DNA of 64,000 nt, taken from positions 1 through 64,000 of the IMG/VR virus record IMGVR_UViG_3300013286_000501; one strand, written 5' to 3'. A program made the translations under genes and the position numbers. The stretch's first letter is position 1. Every line of letters begins with the position of its first letter. Shown here in pieces: positions 41,028 through 48,464 of this stretch. This DNA comes from a virus. The notes beneath the pieces were generated by a model. It made no database searches. It saw only the letters and a program-made list of their open reading frames with translations, and was not told the DNA's origin.

Positions 41028-41355
41028 GGGCTTCTTCTAATTTGGGGAAGTCAATAGGGTTGTTTGTATTTGTTGAGTGAGGTTCGAATGTCATCTGAAC
41101 CTTACGGGGCAGGCCTGTCCAACGCTGGATTACACCGTTCGGAGCAATCTTAATACTTCCAGCTACTACCCAAATCTTACTACCACTGGCATCTGTGCCT
41201 GCTAACTTTCGTACTACCCCGTTGATCAGTCCGCTTGCAGTATCCTTGCCGCGATTCCAATGATAGGTAGTACCCTTGTTTGTCCAAACTTGCTCATCGC
41301 CACTATCGGCTAGGCAATGTTGTTTAACTTTGTTCAATGTGTATTCAGCGTTCAT
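41020..41355 (-). CDS. Hypothetical protein, 111 aa
   Basis: MNAEYTLNKVKQHCLADSGDEQVW then WNRGKDTASGLINGVVRKLAGTDASG. Beta-rich. First gene of this small operon, with promoter 41387-41415 and leader ACATAGACATACACATTAGGAGG, which closely matches the leader of the 62633 gene. Early expression likely. Confidence 0.5.
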   Translation of the reverse strand: MNAEYTLNKVKQHCLADSGDEQVWTNKGTTYHWNRGKDTASGLINGVVRKLAGTDASGSKIWVVAGSIKIAPNGVIQRWTGLPRKVQMTFEPHSTNTNNPIDFPKLEEAHV

Positions 41356-41386
41356 AGAACCTCCTAATGTGTATGTCTATGTTAAT

Positions 41387-41415
41387 ATTATACGGTAAAT
41401 CCAGTATTCACGCAA
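41387..41415 (-). promoter_or_regulatory. Sigma70-type promoter
   Basis: TTGCGT (41410-41415), 17-base spacer, TATAAT (41387-41392). The leader carries the shared ACATAGACATACACAT sequence. Confidence 0.65.
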
Positions 41416-41426
41416 GAGGAATTTTT

Positions 41427-41454
41427 ACCAAAAGAAAACCCACCGAAGCGGGTT
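41427..41454 (-). terminator. Rho-independent terminator
   Basis: Minus strand AACCCGC-TTCG-GTGGGTT then TTCTTTT. It ends the transcript of the outer-membrane barrel gene at 41474. Confidence 0.8.
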
Positions 41455-41473
41455 TAATTGGGTTTCTGATATT

Positions 41474-42028
41474 TTAGAAACTAACTTTTAGACCTAGGCC
41501 CAAAGCGTTTTCTTGGATGTCTTGATAGCTCTTGCTTGCGTTAACATTAATTGCAACATTCTTGGCAACTGGAATGCTGTAGGTAGCAAATGCCAAAGTC
41601 TGTTTTGTGCGAGTGTGCTCATCACTACCGACACGAGTCTTAACACCAACTAGTGCAAAGCCTGGGCCAACTGGCAAGCCAGCAGTAGCGCCAACTAGAC
41701 CGTATGTGTAAGGAGCGCCCTTAACACCGTTGAAGCCATTGTCATGACCAACACCAACGAATGGAGTAACACCTGCAAAGCCAATTTTGTTGTTAGCGGC
41801 AGTTACTTCTGTGCTGTTTACCAAACCACCAGTTTTGAAGTTAGCAGTGCGAGACTGTAAACCCAATTGGTAGTCGCCGAAGCCTTTACCAGCACGAACA
41901 TATTGTGCTGTGCTGTCTTTTCCACCCTTAAGACCTGTGACTGCATCAACGTCGACAGATACATAATCAGCGGCTGCTGCCATACCGGCTGCTAGAGCAA
42001 TGGCTGTTGCGATTGCGATTTTTTTCAT
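41474..42028 (-). CDS. Outer-membrane beta-barrel protein A
   Basis: 184 aa from MKKIAIAT at 42028 (site AAAGGAAATTTC). Cleavable signal (AAGMAAAA), alternating beta strands with glycine turns (YQLGLQSRTANF, TPFVGVGHDN) and a C-terminal phenylalanine strand (GLGLKVSF), the BamA-recognition signature of outer-membrane barrels. Own terminator. Likely modifies the host surface, as do lysogenic-conversion barrels; OmpW/Ail-like size. Confidence 0.7.
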   Translation of the reverse strand: MKKIAIATAIALAAGMAAAADYVSVDVDAVTGLKGGKDSTAQYVRAGKGFGDYQLGLQSRTANFKTGGLVNSTEVTAANNKIGFAGVTPFVGVGHDNGFNGVKGAPYTYGLVGATAGLPVGPGFALVGVKTRVGSDEHTRTKQTLAFATYSIPVAKNVAINVNASKSYQDIQENALGLGLKVSF

Positions 42029-42099
42029 ATATGAAATTTCCTTTAAAGAATGACTGTGTGTCATTGAACTATTATTTACTCTTTAGGCATAAAGGTCAA

Positions 42100-42123
42100 G
42101 AAAAAAGGCAATAAAATTGCCTT
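42100..42123 (-). terminator. Rho-independent terminator
   Basis: AAGGCAAT-TTT-ATTGCCTT then TTTTTC on the minus strand, just after the barrel-B stop. Confidence 0.85.
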
Positions 42124-42140
42124 CTTTGAGCAAATTTGGA

Positions 42141-42713
42141 TTAAAATGCGTATTTTAATCCAGCAGTTACTCTATTACCGTTAAAGACACTAACAGTAGA
42201 CTGTCCGACCTGACGAGTAAAATCACCTGTCAAGTATACGTTTTTCATAACCGGAATGTCAACTCCGAGACCAGCAGTGGCTGCAAGTCCGGTATGGCTG
42301 TATGTATTATGTGTTAGAGAATACCTAGTGCTAACTGGATCAGTAACTAGTATGGCGCCGCCTACCTTTGCCACTAGTAATACTCCACGTACATTGGCTA
42401 GATCGAATGAAGTGATTAAACTATAACGATCTTGTTTAATATCTGGTAACAGCCCATCGCTGTCAACAGTTACGGGGTAACCCCCGGTTGATCGGCTATA
42501 ACCCGCAGTCAATGCAAATCGTCCAATCTGGTGTCCTACAGTAATTCCAAACTCGTTACGATTAGCACCTTGGTTACAACTCCTTGGGCCAACAACAAAT
42601 CCACAACTGCCAGTAGCAGAAGATAAATCTCGACCACCGATGATGCCAACTTCAACAGCATTGGATGCCATTGTAAATGCTGCCATTAACGATGCGATAA
42701 TTAATTTTTTCAT
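42141..42713 (-). CDS. Outer-membrane beta-barrel protein B
   Basis: 190 aa from MKKLIIASL at 42713 (site AAAGGAAGT). Signal peptide (MAAFTMASNA), strands such as FALTAGYSRSTGG and GLAATAGLGVDIPVMKN and terminal KYAF with C-terminal Phe. Related to barrel A in plan and partly in sequence (IPV-x-KN-V segments). A palindrome CTATACAG-T-CTGTATAG lies in its leader (42731-42747), a possible operator. Confidence 0.7.
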   Translation of the reverse strand: MKKLIIASLMAAFTMASNAVEVGIIGGRDLSSATGSCGFVVGPRSCNQGANRNEFGITVGHQIGRFALTAGYSRSTGGYPVTVDSDGLLPDIKQDRYSLITSFDLANVRGVLLVAKVGGAILVTDPVSTRYSLTHNTYSHTGLAATAGLGVDIPVMKNVYLTGDFTRQVGQSTVSVFNGNRVTAGLKYAF

Positions 42714-42730
42714 TATACTTCCTTTGTAAT

Positions 42731-42747
42731 CTATACAGACTGTATAG
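42731..42747. promoter_or_regulatory. Palindromic leader element
   Basis: CTATACAG-T-CTGTATAG, a perfect 8-bp inverted repeat upstream of barrel B. It could be an operator or an mRNA hairpin. Confidence 0.45.
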
Positions 42748-42760
42748 TGTAGATATTTAA

Positions 42761-42788
42761 TCAAAAGAAAAGCACCCAAAGGTGCTTT
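42761..42788 (-). terminator. Terminator of tmRNA
   Basis: AAAGCACC-TTTG-GGTGCTTT then TCTTTTG on the minus strand, closely following the tmRNA coding piece. Confidence 0.8.
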
Positions 42789-42794
42789 CTGGTT

Positions 42795-43070
42795 GTTTTG
42801 GTAACAAGGTAAGTCCTACCTCGGAGATCAAGCGGCTAGCGCCCAGACCTCATCGTTAGATGCGTTTGCATTTAGGTTTTTTGTGTCTTTGACCGGGTTC
42901 CCCCAATCCTAACGGCTTCTACATTGCCGGACAGTCCATTTCATTACTCTTGACCCAATCGATCCTGTGTCATCCCCACCTAAATATACAGCATACACTT
43001 AGGTGGAGATGTCGGGCACTGCCCCCGAGTCTTGAATCCTTTTCAATCTACTTCATACCATCATAACTTT
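42795..43070 (-). ncRNA. ssrA: Circularly permuted two-piece tmRNA
   Basis: On the minus strand the 3' (acceptor) piece comes first: GACTC, a T-arm-like CGGGGGCAGTGCCCG, then CATCTCC (43005-43011) and ACC. After an intervening loop the 5' piece starts GGGGATGA (42970-42977), pairing GGGGATG/CATCTCC. The intervening segment extends this as a 13-bp stem. Downstream comes the tag ORF starting GCA at 42869 and reading ANASNDEVWALAA, stop TGA at 42828. The 5' piece start resembles the bacterial GGGGCTGA..GGAT. It would be cut into two RNAs and rescue stalled ribosomes, adding an ALAA-ending tag. RNA ends are approximate; SmpB was not found in the window. Confidence 0.88.
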
Positions 43071-43075
43071 ACTTA

Positions 43076-43276
43076 TCATTTTACAAATCTCGGCATACGA
43101 TCTTCGGTGCCAGCGTATTGAAAGTTATCCAACATAGGCACAAGACTGGCCATGTCACTGGCAGGGTGGCGATAAATTTCTTTTAAGTCGGCACCGTCGA
43201 TCAACATGAAATACAACTTGGTTGTACCTTCATCAACTTGTGGCTTAAAAATATATTCCAAATCTTCTAAAATCAT
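43076..43276 (-). CDS. Hypothetical protein, 66 aa
   Basis: MILEDLEYIFKPQVDEGTTKLYFML then IYRHPASDMASLVPMLDNF. Directly upstream of the tmRNA gene. Compact alpha/beta; unknown. Confidence 0.5.
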   Translation of the reverse strand: MILEDLEYIFKPQVDEGTTKLYFMLIDGADLKEIYRHPASDMASLVPMLDNFQYAGTEDRMPRFVK

Positions 43277-43402
43277 AATGTTTCCTTAATAACACACCAA
43301 ATGAAAGAGCACTTGCATACCTTCTAGGGCATATACAACCCGTTTACAACTATACAACCTTACGCCTCTTTCCTGACCCAGGCTTCTCAGTGTGTGTTAA
43401 AT
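43277..43402. other. Non-coding leader with inverted repeat
   Basis: 126 bases without an ORF. AACACAC (minus strand) and GTGTGTT can pair across most of it. No known RNA family recognised. Confidence 0.3.
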
Positions 43403-43552
43403 TTACTCATCATAGGGTTTCAAAAAATCGTCTCCCTCTGAATCTTCATCAAACTTTGACCAATCGTAAGTAGCTACGGCGTAGGCCCAATATCCTACCA
43501 ATCCGATCATTATTACTACCAGTAATAGATTACTGAGAACAGGTGCGTTCAC
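43403..43552 (-). CDS. Small membrane protein, 49 aa (GTG start)
   Basis: From GTG 43552: a membrane helix (LLLVVIMIGLVGYWAYAV) and an acidic tail (FDEDSEGDD). An internal ATG at 43510 gives 35 aa without the full helix. Overlaps the 3' end of the upstream gene. Confidence 0.45.
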   Translation of the reverse strand: MNAPVLSNLLLVVIMIGLVGYWAYAVATYDWSKFDEDSEGDDFLKPYDE

Positions 43553-43844
43553 GGTAAATTGTTCCATCAGAATTTTGTATCTCTCTCCATTCTGTACAAA
43601 CGGTTTGACGTTGAATAATCACCGACTGCGGTTGTTGCACCACTACAGGAGGTTGTTGGACTACTACTGGAGCAGATTCTCTGGCAATTACTGCACCTGC
43701 AATACCGCCAAGGATCAAAGGTGCAACCCAACCACCTCCACCATAGTAGCCGCCGCGGTATCCACCGTAGCCATGATGGTGCCACTGTGCCATTGCGGGC
43801 AAGGTGGCCAATGTCAATACTGCAACTGCTAATACTTTTTTCAT
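43530..43844 (-). CDS. Secreted Gly/Tyr-rich protein, 104 aa
   Basis: From ATG 43844 with site GGAGATAGTT. Signal peptide (MKKVLAVAVLTLATLPAMA), then HHHGYGGYRGGYYGGGG, a membrane-like APLILGGIAGAVIA, a PVVVQQP repeat and a C-terminal domain with CTEWREIQNSDGTIYRERTC. Similar proteins exist in proteobacteria (surface or periplasmic). Likely host-derived. Confidence 0.6.
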   Translation of the reverse strand: MKKVLAVAVLTLATLPAMAQWHHHGYGGYRGGYYGGGGWVAPLILGGIAGAVIARESAPVVVQQPPVVVQQPQSVIIQRQTVCTEWREIQNSDGTIYRERTCSQ

Positions 43845-43870
43845 AACTATCTCCAAAAATGTGACGGAAT

Positions 43871-43951
43871 CCGAAGGGCTTGTGGAGTCTCCGCCTAACC
43901 TTCAAGGGCCTCTCACCCTGACAACCTGCTACGCAGATTTACCCCTTCCGG
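43871..43951 (-). ncRNA. Structured leader, possible multi-branch RNA
   Basis: On the minus strand CCGGAAGGG (43943-43951) pairs with CCCTTCGG (43871-43878). Between them lie hairpins CTGC-GTA-GCAG, CAGGG...CCCTTG and GGAG-A-CTCC: a three-hairpin junction of about 81 bases that precedes the secreted-protein gene at 43844. It could be a riboswitch-like leader or small RNA; no known family was recognised. Confidence 0.45.
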
Positions 43952-43957
43952 CGTATA

Positions 43958-44425
43958 TTATTTAACACTTTGCGTCTCTGCGGTCAATTTACACATCAAC
44001 ATAAAATGATCATATGCTTTACGCACAGCCTCATTTTGTAATAACTTTTCAGCTTCTACTGCCATGGCCTTAACACCTTCCTCGGCAATCTCACGAGCAC
44101 TAGGTATTTCGATATAGTAGCGATCGTTATCAAATGCTTTGGCCAATGCCGCCCAGGCCTTGCGTTGTTTTTCAGTAATGGGCTTGTTATGTGGCCGCAT
44201 TTCACTAGCCCGGACCACTGCCTTACTGATAGCATCCTCTGCAACACGACCGGCAGCAATCATTGGAGCATATGCTGCATCAATGTTAAAGCGACGACTA
44301 GACCCCCCAGGATAACACATAACCAAGTGATTACCTTTTGGAAAACTGTCGAGGTAATCATTGTCGTATTCAGCCACTGGAACATATCTACAACCAATTT
44401 TTTCATAGTAGATCTTCTTTGTCAT
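43958..44425 (-). CDS. Conserved phage protein, 155 aa
   Basis: MTKKIYYEKIGCRYVPVAEYDND, HLVMCYPGGSSRRFNID, and ITEKQRKAWAALAKAFDNDRYYIE. A strongly patterned central block. Overlaps the upstream gene by 23 bases. Function unknown. Confidence 0.55.
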   Translation of the reverse strand: MTKKIYYEKIGCRYVPVAEYDNDYLDSFPKGNHLVMCYPGGSSRRFNIDAAYAPMIAAGRVAEDAISKAVVRASEMRPHNKPITEKQRKAWAALAKAFDNDRYYIEIPSAREIAEEGVKAMAVEAEKLLQNEAVRKAYDHFMLMCKLTAETQSVK

Positions 44426-44702
44426 TACTCAATCCGTTACTGTGCCGATCTGTGATCTTTTCCACATCTTGGAAAAGTCGTCTTTCCTGTAGTGTGGGCT
44501 CGTTAAAAAACTTTCGAGGATTGCCGCACATAACACAGTTTGGATCACCACAGGTAGTTCCACTTAATTTGTGTAAACGATGCGCTTCATCGTTCTTAAC
44601 TGGAAAGCCGTGTGCTTTGGCAATCTTTACCTGTTTGGCAATATGTGCATCGTCCTTGAGTAGACGCTTACTGTGTTTGAACTTGTCTTGCTCTATACTC
44701 AT
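44403..44702 (-). CDS. Small CxxxxCxxC zinc-type protein, 99 aa
   Basis: A distinctive core HRLHKLSGTTCGDPNCVMCGNPRKFF: C-x4-C-x2-C with conserved GNPRK. Similar small proteins occur in phages and bacteria. Promoter at 44721-44749 and site GAAAGAGGTAGCAG. Possible zinc binding; function unknown. Confidence 0.6.
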   Translation of the reverse strand: MSIEQDKFKHSKRLLKDDAHIAKQVKIAKAHGFPVKNDEAHRLHKLSGTTCGDPNCVMCGNPRKFFNEPTLQERRLFQDVEKITDRHSNGLSNDKEDLL

Positions 44703-44720
44703 CTGCTACCTCTTTCATAT

Positions 44721-44749
44721 AGTATAGCATCTTGTTGGTTGTTGGTCAA
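44721..44749 (-). promoter_or_regulatory. Sigma70-type promoter
   Basis: TTGACC (44744-44749), 17-base spacer, TATACT (44721-44726). Confidence 0.6.
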
Positions 44750-44994
44750 CCGGCTAGTACATCCTGGCTTCCGCCATTTAATACTCTGCCTTTGGATGTA
44801 GCGGCACCCTCTACAACTAAATGTTTATTTTCCACAAATACAGTTGTCGGGCTACTGACAAATACTCCGCTACCTACTGTGTTCCCACCTTCGATAGCAG
44901 CTTCTTTATTATTAATGAACACAGTCTTTGCGCCAGTAACAATTAAGGTACCGGCAACATCAACTCCTACTCTACCTGCCGGATGATCAGCCAT
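44746..44994 (-). CDS. PAAR-like spike tip protein (gp5.4-like)
   Basis: 82 aa from MADHPAGRVGVD at 44994. Repeated short strands (IVTGAKTVFINNKEAAIEGG, VSSPTTVFVENKHLVVEG) form the beta-helical cone of PAAR proteins, which sharpen the tail spike of contractile phages and T6SS. Sits in an operon with other virion genes. Confidence 0.75.
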   Translation of the reverse strand: MADHPAGRVGVDVAGTLIVTGAKTVFINNKEAAIEGGNTVGSGVFVSSPTTVFVENKHLVVEGAATSKGRVLNGGSQDVLAG

Positions 44995-44995
44995 A

Positions 44996-45673
44996 TTATA
45001 CCAGGTTAGAAATATCAGGAGTGCCCGACAATGCTGCTGCATTGTTGGCAATGGAACTAGGTTTCTTGAAGTTAAACACAGCAAGCAATCGATCTTTCTG
45101 TTTCTTCAACCAACCAGTAACTTCTTGATATATTGTCATTTCAGTAATCCAGGTACCTATCGATTTCATTGTATCTGTAAGTTTCTGATTCAAATAATTT
45201 CCAGCTACGGCCTGCTGATGGATCATAAACCCGTCTTTTAGTGCTGTCTTTATTTGTTCTATCACTGGGGGCATTGTTGGAACAGTTTTGCCAGCATCGA
45301 TCAATCCTTGTTTAGTCACAGCAGTCTGAAAGTTGTTGGTTTGGATAACACTTGCGGCCATCATCTCTTGAGTTCCAGCAGCATCGGCTATTGCTACCTT
45401 AACACTACCCATTGCCGAGTTAAGATCGCTAACAGCTTTACTAGCACCTTCTGAATTTTCTTTTATAGCATTAAGTGGAACTGCAAGATCAGCCAATGTA
45501 ATTCTAACTCTTTCTAATTGAGCCAACATGGCGGTATGCTGTAAAGCCTGCACTGCATATTGTTTTTCCATAGATGCCATTAAGGCTCCGACAGCAACAG
45601 CAGTTGTATCGGCAATAGTTAATGTTCCGCTGCCGCCTGGCGGGAATACGGTGGTTATGGTAGTTAAAGACAT
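44996..45673 (-). CDS. Virion-associated protein, 225 aa
   Basis: MSLTTITTVFPPGGSGTLTIADTT then long helices rich in Ala, Gln and Thr (QHTAMLAQLERVRITLADLAVPL). Next to the PAAR tip gene and preceded by exact TATAAATA (45695-45702), so likely late and structural. No family. Confidence 0.5.
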   Translation of the reverse strand: MSLTTITTVFPPGGSGTLTIADTTAVAVGALMASMEKQYAVQALQHTAMLAQLERVRITLADLAVPLNAIKENSEGASKAVSDLNSAMGSVKVAIADAAGTQEMMAASVIQTNNFQTAVTKQGLIDAGKTVPTMPPVIEQIKTALKDGFMIHQQAVAGNYLNQKLTDTMKSIGTWITEMTIYQEVTGWLKKQKDRLLAVFNFKKPSSIANNAAALSGTPDISNLV

Positions 45674-45694
45674 ATAAATGCTCCTAGTTTAGAG

Positions 45695-45702
45695 TATTTA
45701 TA
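45695..45702 (-). promoter_or_regulatory. T4-type late promoter TATAAATA
   Basis: Exact motif 22 bases before the ATG of the virion gene at 45673. Confidence 0.7.
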
Positions 45703-45711
45703 TGTGGATTA

Positions 45712-45999
45712 TTAGGCTAATGCAATTCCGGTAGTTCCCTGCATGTATTGATCAGCTGCGTCTTTCTTGCTGGGCAACATGACAAATACATGTTCTCTCT
45801 TAAGAGTCATTGTTTCTTTGTCAGCTAGAAAGATCCACGGCATCATGCCTAGTCCGCCACCACTCATTGTCAGTGCTAGTGGGCGATTAATGGTAATACC
45901 ATTTTGATCATCTTTTTCCAAACGAGCGATAATTTCGTCGCCGTTGACTAGTTTGATACTGACTACATCGCCTTCGGCGATTGGTTTGCTTAATAACAT
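45712..45999 (-). CDS. Sm/Lsm-like small protein
   Basis: 95 aa. IAEGDVVSIKLVNGDEIIARLEKDD is the Sm1 motif shape (strongly bent beta-sheet with a G-D-E turn) seen in Lsm/Hfq-like phage proteins. RNA-binding is the usual property of the fold. Sits among virion genes. Confidence 0.55.
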   Translation of the reverse strand: MLLSKPIAEGDVVSIKLVNGDEIIARLEKDDQNGITINRPLALTMSGGGLGMMPWIFLADKETMTLKREHVFVMLPSKKDAADQYMQGTTGIALA

Positions 46000-46000
46000 T

Positions 46001-46495
46001 TTATTCCTTTGTTTCTTTCGGTAAATCGCACAAGGCTTCTAGAGTCTTGTAATTGTTGTAGGCTTTTTTCAATGCCTCAAAGTGTTCTAACTTTGCAGGG
46101 TCCGGAACCAATATGGCTAACCGACTCTGTATATCATCTAATATTTTGGCAATACTAACACCTTTGATCTTAACATCTCCTTCAAAATCTGCATCGCCTC
46201 GGACACTTAATGATGAAGGATTAGATGATGATGTTATTATGCTTGGAGCAGTACTCCAAGTAGTTCCATTCATGCCGTTATATAGATATGATCCTGCACT
46301 ACCTATAGCGCCAGCTGTGGATATAGTAAAAGAGCTCGAACTCCATAATGACGAGTCAAGAGTAATAGTATCAGAATCTATTTCTCCAGTCTCCTGCGCT
46401 ATAAAACCTGGTTCATCTGACTCGTCTTTCCATTTAAAATCTTCTGTTTTAATATTGGACAGAGCCTCTTTGATTTTATCAAATCCATTAGCCAT
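46001..46495 (-). CDS. Phage structural-type protein, 164 aa
   Basis: MANGFDKIKEALSNIKTEDFKWKD, a Ser/Thr/Gly-rich centre (SSSFTISTAGAIGSAGSYLYNG) with DGDADFEGDVKIKG-type strand motifs seen in tail-fibre and structural proteins, and a helical C-terminus. Overlaps the glutaredoxin stop. Confidence 0.45.
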   Translation of the reverse strand: MANGFDKIKEALSNIKTEDFKWKDESDEPGFIAQETGEIDSDTITLDSSLWSSSSFTISTAGAIGSAGSYLYNGMNGTTWSTAPSIITSSSNPSSLSVRGDADFEGDVKIKGVSIAKILDDIQSRLAILVPDPAKLEHFEALKKAYNNYKTLEALCDLPKETKE

Positions 46496-46712
46496 TTAGA
46501 TGCGCTTTCAATTCATTAACTCCGCCGATTACTATACCGTCAATAATAATTTGTGGAACTGATCGAGCAGTTGGGATTTCTTCTAGCAATTCTTCTCTGC
46601 TATATCCATCACCAATTTTACGTTCTTCAAATTTAATATCACGCTGGCCTAACAATGTTTTGGCTTGATCGCATTGGGGACAATTGTATTTTGACCATAC
46701 AACAACTTTCAT
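46488..46712 (-). CDS. Glutaredoxin
   Basis: 74 aa. VVWSKYNCPQCDQAKTLL carries the C-P-Q-C redox site; TARSVPQIIIDGIVIGGVNEL is the cis-proline and glutathione-binding part. Lies just after nrdB and would reduce the phage ribonucleotide reductase. Confidence 0.85.
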   Translation of the reverse strand: MKVVVWSKYNCPQCDQAKTLLGQRDIKFEERKIGDGYSREELLEEIPTARSVPQIIIDGIVIGGVNELKAHLNG

Positions 46713-46724
46713 TTTTATTTTCCT

Positions 46725-47825
46725 TTATAGATCTGGTAGTTCGTCATATGTCACAGAGTCCGACATGGCCCCAATGACATAATTTGTACTTTCAGTTTCC
46801 TGTAAAGCACTTTGCTTTTTTCCGATATTGACATGCTTATTAAACCATGGGATAGGGTTAGATTTAGGATGCTCTCCTTGATACTTAACGCCAATGTCTT
46901 TGAGACGAGTAAATGCAGTATAATCAACAAAGTCACTCAAGATGGCAGCATTAAGTCCAATGACTGGACCTAGTTTAAACAAATAGGTGGCCCAATCTTT
47001 TTCTTCTTGGATAACAGACATATACATTGCATATACTTCATCAGCACATTCTTCAACTAAATTGGCAAAATCTGCATCATCTTTGGTCACATTGTTGATT
47101 AACCAGGCAGTCCATTCTGCATGTAGGATTTCGTCCTGTAGGATTAGACTAATAATATTACCATTACCAATATAAATCTTATTCTCTACCATGGCTAGAC
47201 TAGTAGCAAATGATACCATAAAGCGGAATGCTTCTAGTGCATAGCTGGCATGTAGTGCTAGCCAAATTGCTCGCTTGTGTTCTCGTATTGATATTTCCTC
47301 ACCTAACTCTTTACGACAGTTAAGAATATGAAGGTCCTCATAGTAGCGACCAATGTTAGCAGCCATACTAACAATTTCGCTTGTGTCGTGAATCTTGTTA
47401 AATTCTTCTTTAGGTACTCCATATACGTTCCTAATAATGTGACTGTATGACTTGCTGTGAATATTAGTTTCAAAGAAACTCCAGTTACTAACAAGTGCTT
47501 CTAGTTCAGGGATACTGATAACAGGACTAAACACTTGATTAGGCGCTCGCCCTTGAATACTGTCCAGTGCAGTTTGGCGCAGTAGGTTGCTGGTGAAGAT
47601 ATGCTTGATTGCATCACTGGAATCCTTGTGATCCATTTTGTCTTTGGTAAGACTAATTTCCTCTGGCACCCAAAAGAAACCACGTGCTGTTTCTTCATAT
47701 TTGGCGATCCGAGGATACTTGACTTCTTCAAACCGCTGTACAGTGACCGGACCTGCTGGATCCAAAAACATTGTGCGTTTTAGATAGTTTGTTTGTTTTG
47801 TTAAATTGTATTGTGCTTTGCTCAT
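46725..47825 (-). CDS. nrdB: Ribonucleotide reductase beta subunit (class Ia)
   Basis: 366 aa. Diiron ligands in ALVSNWSFFETNIHSKSYSHI (E..H) and LILQDEILHAEWTAWL (E..H), with radical-bearing tyrosine region nearby. C-terminus (SDSVTYDELPDL) is the usual tail that docks to NrdA. Supplies the tyrosyl radical for deoxynucleotide synthesis. nrdA follows at 51363 with ten or so genes between. Confidence 0.93.
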   Translation of the reverse strand: MSKAQYNLTKQTNYLKRTMFLDPAGPVTVQRFEEVKYPRIAKYEETARGFFWVPEEISLTKDKMDHKDSSDAIKHIFTSNLLRQTALDSIQGRAPNQVFSPVISIPELEALVSNWSFFETNIHSKSYSHIIRNVYGVPKEEFNKIHDTSEIVSMAANIGRYYEDLHILNCRKELGEEISIREHKRAIWLALHASYALEAFRFMVSFATSLAMVENKIYIGNGNIISLILQDEILHAEWTAWLINNVTKDDADFANLVEECADEVYAMYMSVIQEEKDWATYLFKLGPVIGLNAAILSDFVDYTAFTRLKDIGVKYQGEHPKSNPIPWFNKHVNIGKKQSALQETESTNYVIGAMSDSVTYDELPDL

Positions 47826-48067
47826 TGCTTATCCTGTTTTGTTAGTGTTGGATTGTTCCAAACATTTCTATTGTGTATTACACTGTCTTTCAGTAACCGC
47901 CAAGTGCGTTCTTGGAGTGTTTCTGTCCATTCAAAATACAAACTGTTCAAAGGCGGTCTGCCAGTTGATTCATCGTATAGGCTTTTGTGCTGGAGGTAGT
48001 ATTTAAGCCAAATACATTTTCCACTAGTTACTTTGGTGGGTAACCAGGCGAATTTTTTATTTTCCAT
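47822..48067 (-). CDS. Hypothetical protein, 81 aa
   Basis: MENKKFAWLPTKVTSGKCIWLKYYL then TETLQERTWRLLKDSVIHNRNVW. Aromatic- and basic-rich; ATGA-coupled to nrdB. Function unknown. Confidence 0.5.
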   Translation of the reverse strand: MENKKFAWLPTKVTSGKCIWLKYYLQHKSLYDESTGRPPLNSLYFEWTETLQERTWRLLKDSVIHNRNVWNNPTLTKQDKQ

Positions 48068-48115
48068 TGCACATTGGCTTTCTAGTAGTTCTGCCGCAGG
48101 TACATGTACTCATAG

Positions 48116-48334
48116 TTATCCTTTGTAGTATTGTACAATGCCTAGGAACCATACCGAAGCCAGCATGCCAAAGTTTGCGGCACTGGGCCAATCTCTTGTG
48201 CGTACAGCAGTGGCTAACCAAGCGGCATTGCCTATAAACAATAATTCAATGCCTAGGATAGGATCTAGTTGAAAACTAACCACAGTAGCGCCTGCTAGCA
48301 TGACACTAAAGCATAACCATTTGATTACATTCAT
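48116..48334 (-). CDS. Small membrane protein, 72 aa
   Basis: From MNVIKWLCF at 48334. Two to three membrane helices (LAGATVVSFQLDPILGIELLFIGNAAWL, GMLASVWFLGIVQYY). In a membrane-gene cluster with the DoxX-like protein. Function unknown. Confidence 0.5.
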   Translation of the reverse strand: MNVIKWLCFSVMLAGATVVSFQLDPILGIELLFIGNAAWLATAVRTRDWPSAANFGMLASVWFLGIVQYYKG

Positions 48335-48335
48335 A

Positions 48336-48461
48336 TTAGGCCATGGTGATGGCAATAAATGCCAGCATAAAACTCAACACTGCTCCTACGATGGGAATCA
48401 CAATGTGTATGTGTTTTACCACATCTTCTACTGGATCTTCTTCTTGATTTGGATCTTCCAT
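48336..48461 (-). CDS. Tiny membrane protein, 41 aa
   Basis: Acidic N-terminus (MEDPNQEEDPVEDVVKH) and one membrane helix (IVIPIVGAVLSFMLAFIAI). Stop two bases before the next ATG. Unknown. Confidence 0.5.
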   Translation of the reverse strand: MEDPNQEEDPVEDVVKHIHIVIPIVGAVLSFMLAFIAITMA

Positions 48462-48464
48462 ATT

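Noticed and set aside
43567-43905. 112-codon minus-strand frame over the secreted Gly/Tyr-rich gene
   Set aside because: It reads through the same DNA in another frame, with no family features and no ribosome site.
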